Shown: piece after piece, positions 8,205 through 10,000 of the stretch | Position numbering within the stretch: position 1 is the first letter of the stretch | Layout of the letters: every line of letters begins with the position of its first letter | Assembly: GCA_014634225.1 (NCBI GenBank) | Contig: BLFN01000375.1 | Span: forward strand, 1,105,587 to 1,115,586 | From: Acropora yongei | Taxonomy: Eukaryota; Cnidaria; Anthozoa; Scleractinia; Acroporidae | DNA length: 10,000 nucleotides | Reading direction: 5' to 3' | Position numbers and translations under genes: made by a program | Notes under the pieces: model-generated | Told to the model about the DNA's origin: nothing | The model's input: the letters and a program-made list of their open reading frames with translations, nothing else | Database searches by the model: none

Positions 8205-8661
8205 CCAAATACGGCGAAATAATTCTTTTCCACAAACTGGGCGAATCAGGACGAGTGGCCAATTTGCAACTGAACACGGCTTTTTGGAGTATTGCTGGCC
8301 AAATACGGCGAAATCATTCGTTCTCACAATCTGTGACAATCAAGTCTAGTGGGCCATTTTGCACCTTAGCACGGCTTTTTGGTCTTTACAGAGACTTGCG
8401 GGTTAAATGCAGCGAATTAATCTTTCTCAAAAACTGGGTGAATTAAGCGAAAGTGGTATTCTGCATTTAAACGCAGCGTTTGGGGCTTCTCGTAGTCTTG
8501 CTGGCCAAATGCGGCGAAATAATAATTCTCATAAACTGGGCGAATCATGTCGAATGGGCCATTCTGGACCTGATGGCCAAATACAGCGAAATAACTCTCT
8601 CTCCCAAAGTGGGCGAATCAAGTCAAGTGGGCCGTTCCGCACCTGAATATGGCTTTTTGGG
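8205..8661. repeat. Right edge of array, diverged monomers
   Basis: Landmarks at 8205, 8299, 8403, 8505 and 8578 are still recognisable but no longer fit the A to I subtypes well. The 8205 monomer is about 10 bp short, having lost GGGCTTTTCGG-type sequence before the next landmark. The 8403 monomer reads TTAAATGCAGCG. The 8505 monomer is short, ending with the same GGACCTGATGGCC junction as the H form. Similarity to the consensus stops at GGCTTTTTGGG (8651-8661), giving a sharp right border. Confidence 0.85.
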
Positions 8662-9076
8662 TGCGTGACCGCGTCCGTGTAAACAGTACCTAAAGACCCT
8701 AATGACAGCCTGATTCCTCCCTTCAAATTCACCTAAGCAGCCACTGCATTTGCTTTACATCATAGGCACTGGCATGCTGTTTAATATTTTGCTAGAAATC
8801 AAATTGACAAGAGAAAGAGTGGTCTTGCCCCGGAGAATAGCAAAGTGAAGTGGTCTGTTTTTGTTATCTCATAATAATAACTAACCGGCCTGTGTAAGGC
8901 TACCTGCTGCTTTGCAAAACCCTTTATGTGTCAGGGCTGTCACTGAGATCCCAAGTTTCCGGGTGAATAAAACAAGTAGGGAGGGATTCACACAGCTAGG
9001 GATTTATTTTCGTTCTATTTTCGTTCCATTTTTTCTGTGAAAGATCTCTGGCCTCTCTATTCCCCTATTTCTGAGA

Positions 9077-9089
<13 letters not shown>
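8662..9089. other. Right flank proximal part, no gene recognised
   Basis: The sequence is non-repetitive within the window and AT-rich, and no coding region is recognisable. The only local structure I see is a two-copy 11-bp direct repeat, ATTTTCGTTCT at 9006-9016 followed by ATTTTCGTTCC at 9017-9027. The stretch may contain part of a dispersed repeat, but nothing in the window demonstrates that. Confidence 0.6.
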
Positions 9090-9091
<2 letters not shown>

Positions 9092-9120
<29 letters not shown>

Positions 9121-9164
9121 ATGCTGTTAACATTTTTTTCTTCTGAAAATTTCGCGAAACGAGA

Positions 9165-9199
<35 letters not shown>

Positions 9200-9271
9200 T
9201 CCAAGGATATTCTGAGTTACGAGAACCAATCAGAACGCGCGAAAATTGCAAACCACTGATTTGGTAAATAC
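9092..9271. mobile_element. MITE-like element with terminal inverted repeats and TA duplications
   Basis: The 16-bp terminal repeats are perfect inverse copies: GTATTTACCAAATCAG at 9092-9107 and its complement at 9256-9271. Each is bordered outside by TA (9090-9091 and 9272-9273), then TTT on the left and AAA on the right. Perfect complementarity therefore runs for 21 bases (9087-9107 with 9256-9276). The simplest reading is insertion at the central TA of a TTTTAAAA target. Element size (180 bp), lack of coding capacity and TA duplication fit a non-autonomous Tc1/mariner-type MITE. Internal structure includes a perfect GAATATCC-AA-GGATATTC palindrome (9195-9212) and sub-terminal inverted similarity (9147-9156 against 9236-9245). 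The superfamily is inferred from the TA only. Confidence 0.8.
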
Positions 9272-9273
9272 TA

Positions 9274-10000
9274 AAAGAATGATTAATCTAATTTAGAGTG
9301 CTTCATTTAGCTCTTGATAGAGCTTGTGTTATTACCATAATCAATGACAGAGTTTGGCATAATGCATTTTAACTAAAAACATTTATATAAGTTAATTCAT
9401 CAAGCTGAGCTGTTATCGACCAAGCATTTTGAAACCAACATCAGAGAAATCTGTCAAGAGGGTTGTGCAACTAACCTACATTACATATTAAATTTTTGTT
9501 GCAAACTAACATGACAATTTATGGCCTATTCTCACTTATCTTAAAAGATGTGTTTTTGGCTTTGGTTGATAACAGTTCAGTGACGCAACTGTTAAATAAC
9601 CATTAAAACTTGCATTAAAGTGTTACAGTTACATTGACTCCAAACTTCTCTTGCCGTGAAAAGCCACCTGCAGTTCCAAAGGTTATGAGAATGGCACAAC
9701 AGTCTGTCCTAAATATTAGCTACATGTAGAGTTGGAAGGCAGTTCAATTCAAAGTGCTATTTGCATATAACCACCTTCTGCAGAGGTCAGGTTGAATTTT
9801 TTAAGTATTGCGTTTCCACAAGAGTTATTGGCTTTTCTCTAGTTATAGCTGATGTCATAGGCTCGTACGTGCACCAAACTGGAAAGCCATCTCTTAATCA
9901 AAGAAGCCGAGCTCAAAAATCTTTCAACGATATTTTTGTGTCCTGACCTGAAATTGGCAGACCTTGTACAAAATGAGTTTTCTTGTGTTTTCAACGAATT
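9274..10000. other. Right flank distal part, no gene recognised
   Basis: AT-rich sequence without a supported gene. A 61-codon plus-strand open frame at 9761-9946 has no recognisable motif. It is no longer than chance would give, so it is not called. A small inverted pair (AACAGTT at 9571-9577 and AACTGTT at 9587-9593) is the only local structure noted. Intergenic and intronic origins are equally possible. Confidence 0.6.

Larger units (their letters stand above)
1383..8661. repeat. 104-bp tandem satellite array, about 73 monomers, with higher-order structure
   Basis: A continuous head-to-tail array. Landmarks in each monomer, in order: CCAAATGCGG, CGAAATAATTC, CACAAACTGGGCGAAT, GGGCCATTCTGCACCTGA, ACGGCTTTTTGG and GTCTTGCTGG. 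Positions of the CCAAAT landmark or its equivalent: 1402, 1486, 1591, 1695, 1798, 1902, 2006, 2109, 2213, 2317, 2420, 2521, 2626, 2730, 2834, 2907, 3011, 3115, 3221, 3324, 3423, 3526, 3630, 3734, 3807, 3911, 4015, 4119, 4222, 4326, 4430, 4534, 4636, 4740, 4843, 4947, 5051, 5155, 5259, 5318, 5422, 5526, 5630, 5733, 5806, 5912, 6013, 6115, 6219, 6323, 6427, 6500, 6604, 6708, 6811, 6914, 7018, 7121, 7229, 7302, 7406, 7510, 7613, 7717, 7821, 7925, 8029, 8102, 8205, 8299, 8403, 8505, 8578. The usual spacing is 103-105 bp, with about 73 bp for the deletion form. All monomers share one orientation. I do not recognise the family. Confidence 0.98.

Noticed and set aside
1512..8339. Many open frames of 60-125 codons on the minus strand with similar protein sequences (for example frames rich in FATIGQ, PVCEKELFR and WPARLRKAQK)
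   Set aside because: They are a lattice effect of the satellite. The 104-bp period moves the reading frame at every monomer and returns after 312 bp. The consensus supplies one TGA per cycle (minus-strand complement of TCAAGT), giving frames of about 100 codons. The copies break at random indels and show no gene context.
1383..8661. CRISPR array
   Set aside because: The repeats are contiguous 104-bp monomers with no short-repeat and unique-spacer alternation, and the surrounding sequence is eukaryotic in character.
9037..9267. 76-codon plus-strand open frame
   Set aside because: It runs mostly through the non-coding MITE-like element and into its terminal repeat, with no protein similarity that I recognise.

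Overview
This is non-coding eukaryotic DNA, most likely from an invertebrate animal. It has AT-rich flanks, a microsatellite, a MITE-like element with TA target duplications, and a large tandem satellite array. I found no protein-coding gene, tRNA, rRNA or bacterial-type operon that I can support. A cnidarian (anthozoan) source is my best guess. That rests only on general texture and on a CCAATCAGAACGCGCG-type motif in the MITE-like element, so it is weak and unverified.

Layout. Positions 1-1382 are a mostly unique AT-rich flank. It holds an (ATT)n microsatellite (923-951), a small foldback palindrome exactly bracketed by 7-bp direct repeats (1052-1102), and a short 10-bp minisatellite (TTTTAGGTGG, about 1276-1372) that abuts the main array. 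Positions 1383-8661 are one continuous head-to-tail satellite of about 73 monomers. The basic monomer is 104 bp, with a recurrent 73-bp deletion variant. Positions 8662-10000 are a second AT-rich flank, with a 180-bp MITE-like element at 9092-9271.

The array is the main content and has higher-order structure. Monomers fall into recognisable subtypes, which I label A to I, that recur in a fixed order. The most complete unit, at 3011-3910, is A-B-C-D-E-F-G-H-I, about 0.9 kb, where H is the 73-bp form. Two diagnostic AB haplotypes mostly alternate along the array, giving a second repeat period of about 1.52 kb. A longer duplication relates about 2340-4290 to 5930-7790 at an offset of about 3.59 kb. 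A 311-bp C-D-E' trimer near the left end has been re-duplicated so recently that a 370-bp stretch has no mismatch. Chimeric monomers near 5733-6012 look like unequal-crossover junctions.

The many open frames of about 100 codons on the minus strand inside the array are a by-product of the repeat. A 104-bp period is not a multiple of three, so each frame returns after 312 bp, and the consensus places one TGA in that cycle. They are not annotated as genes.
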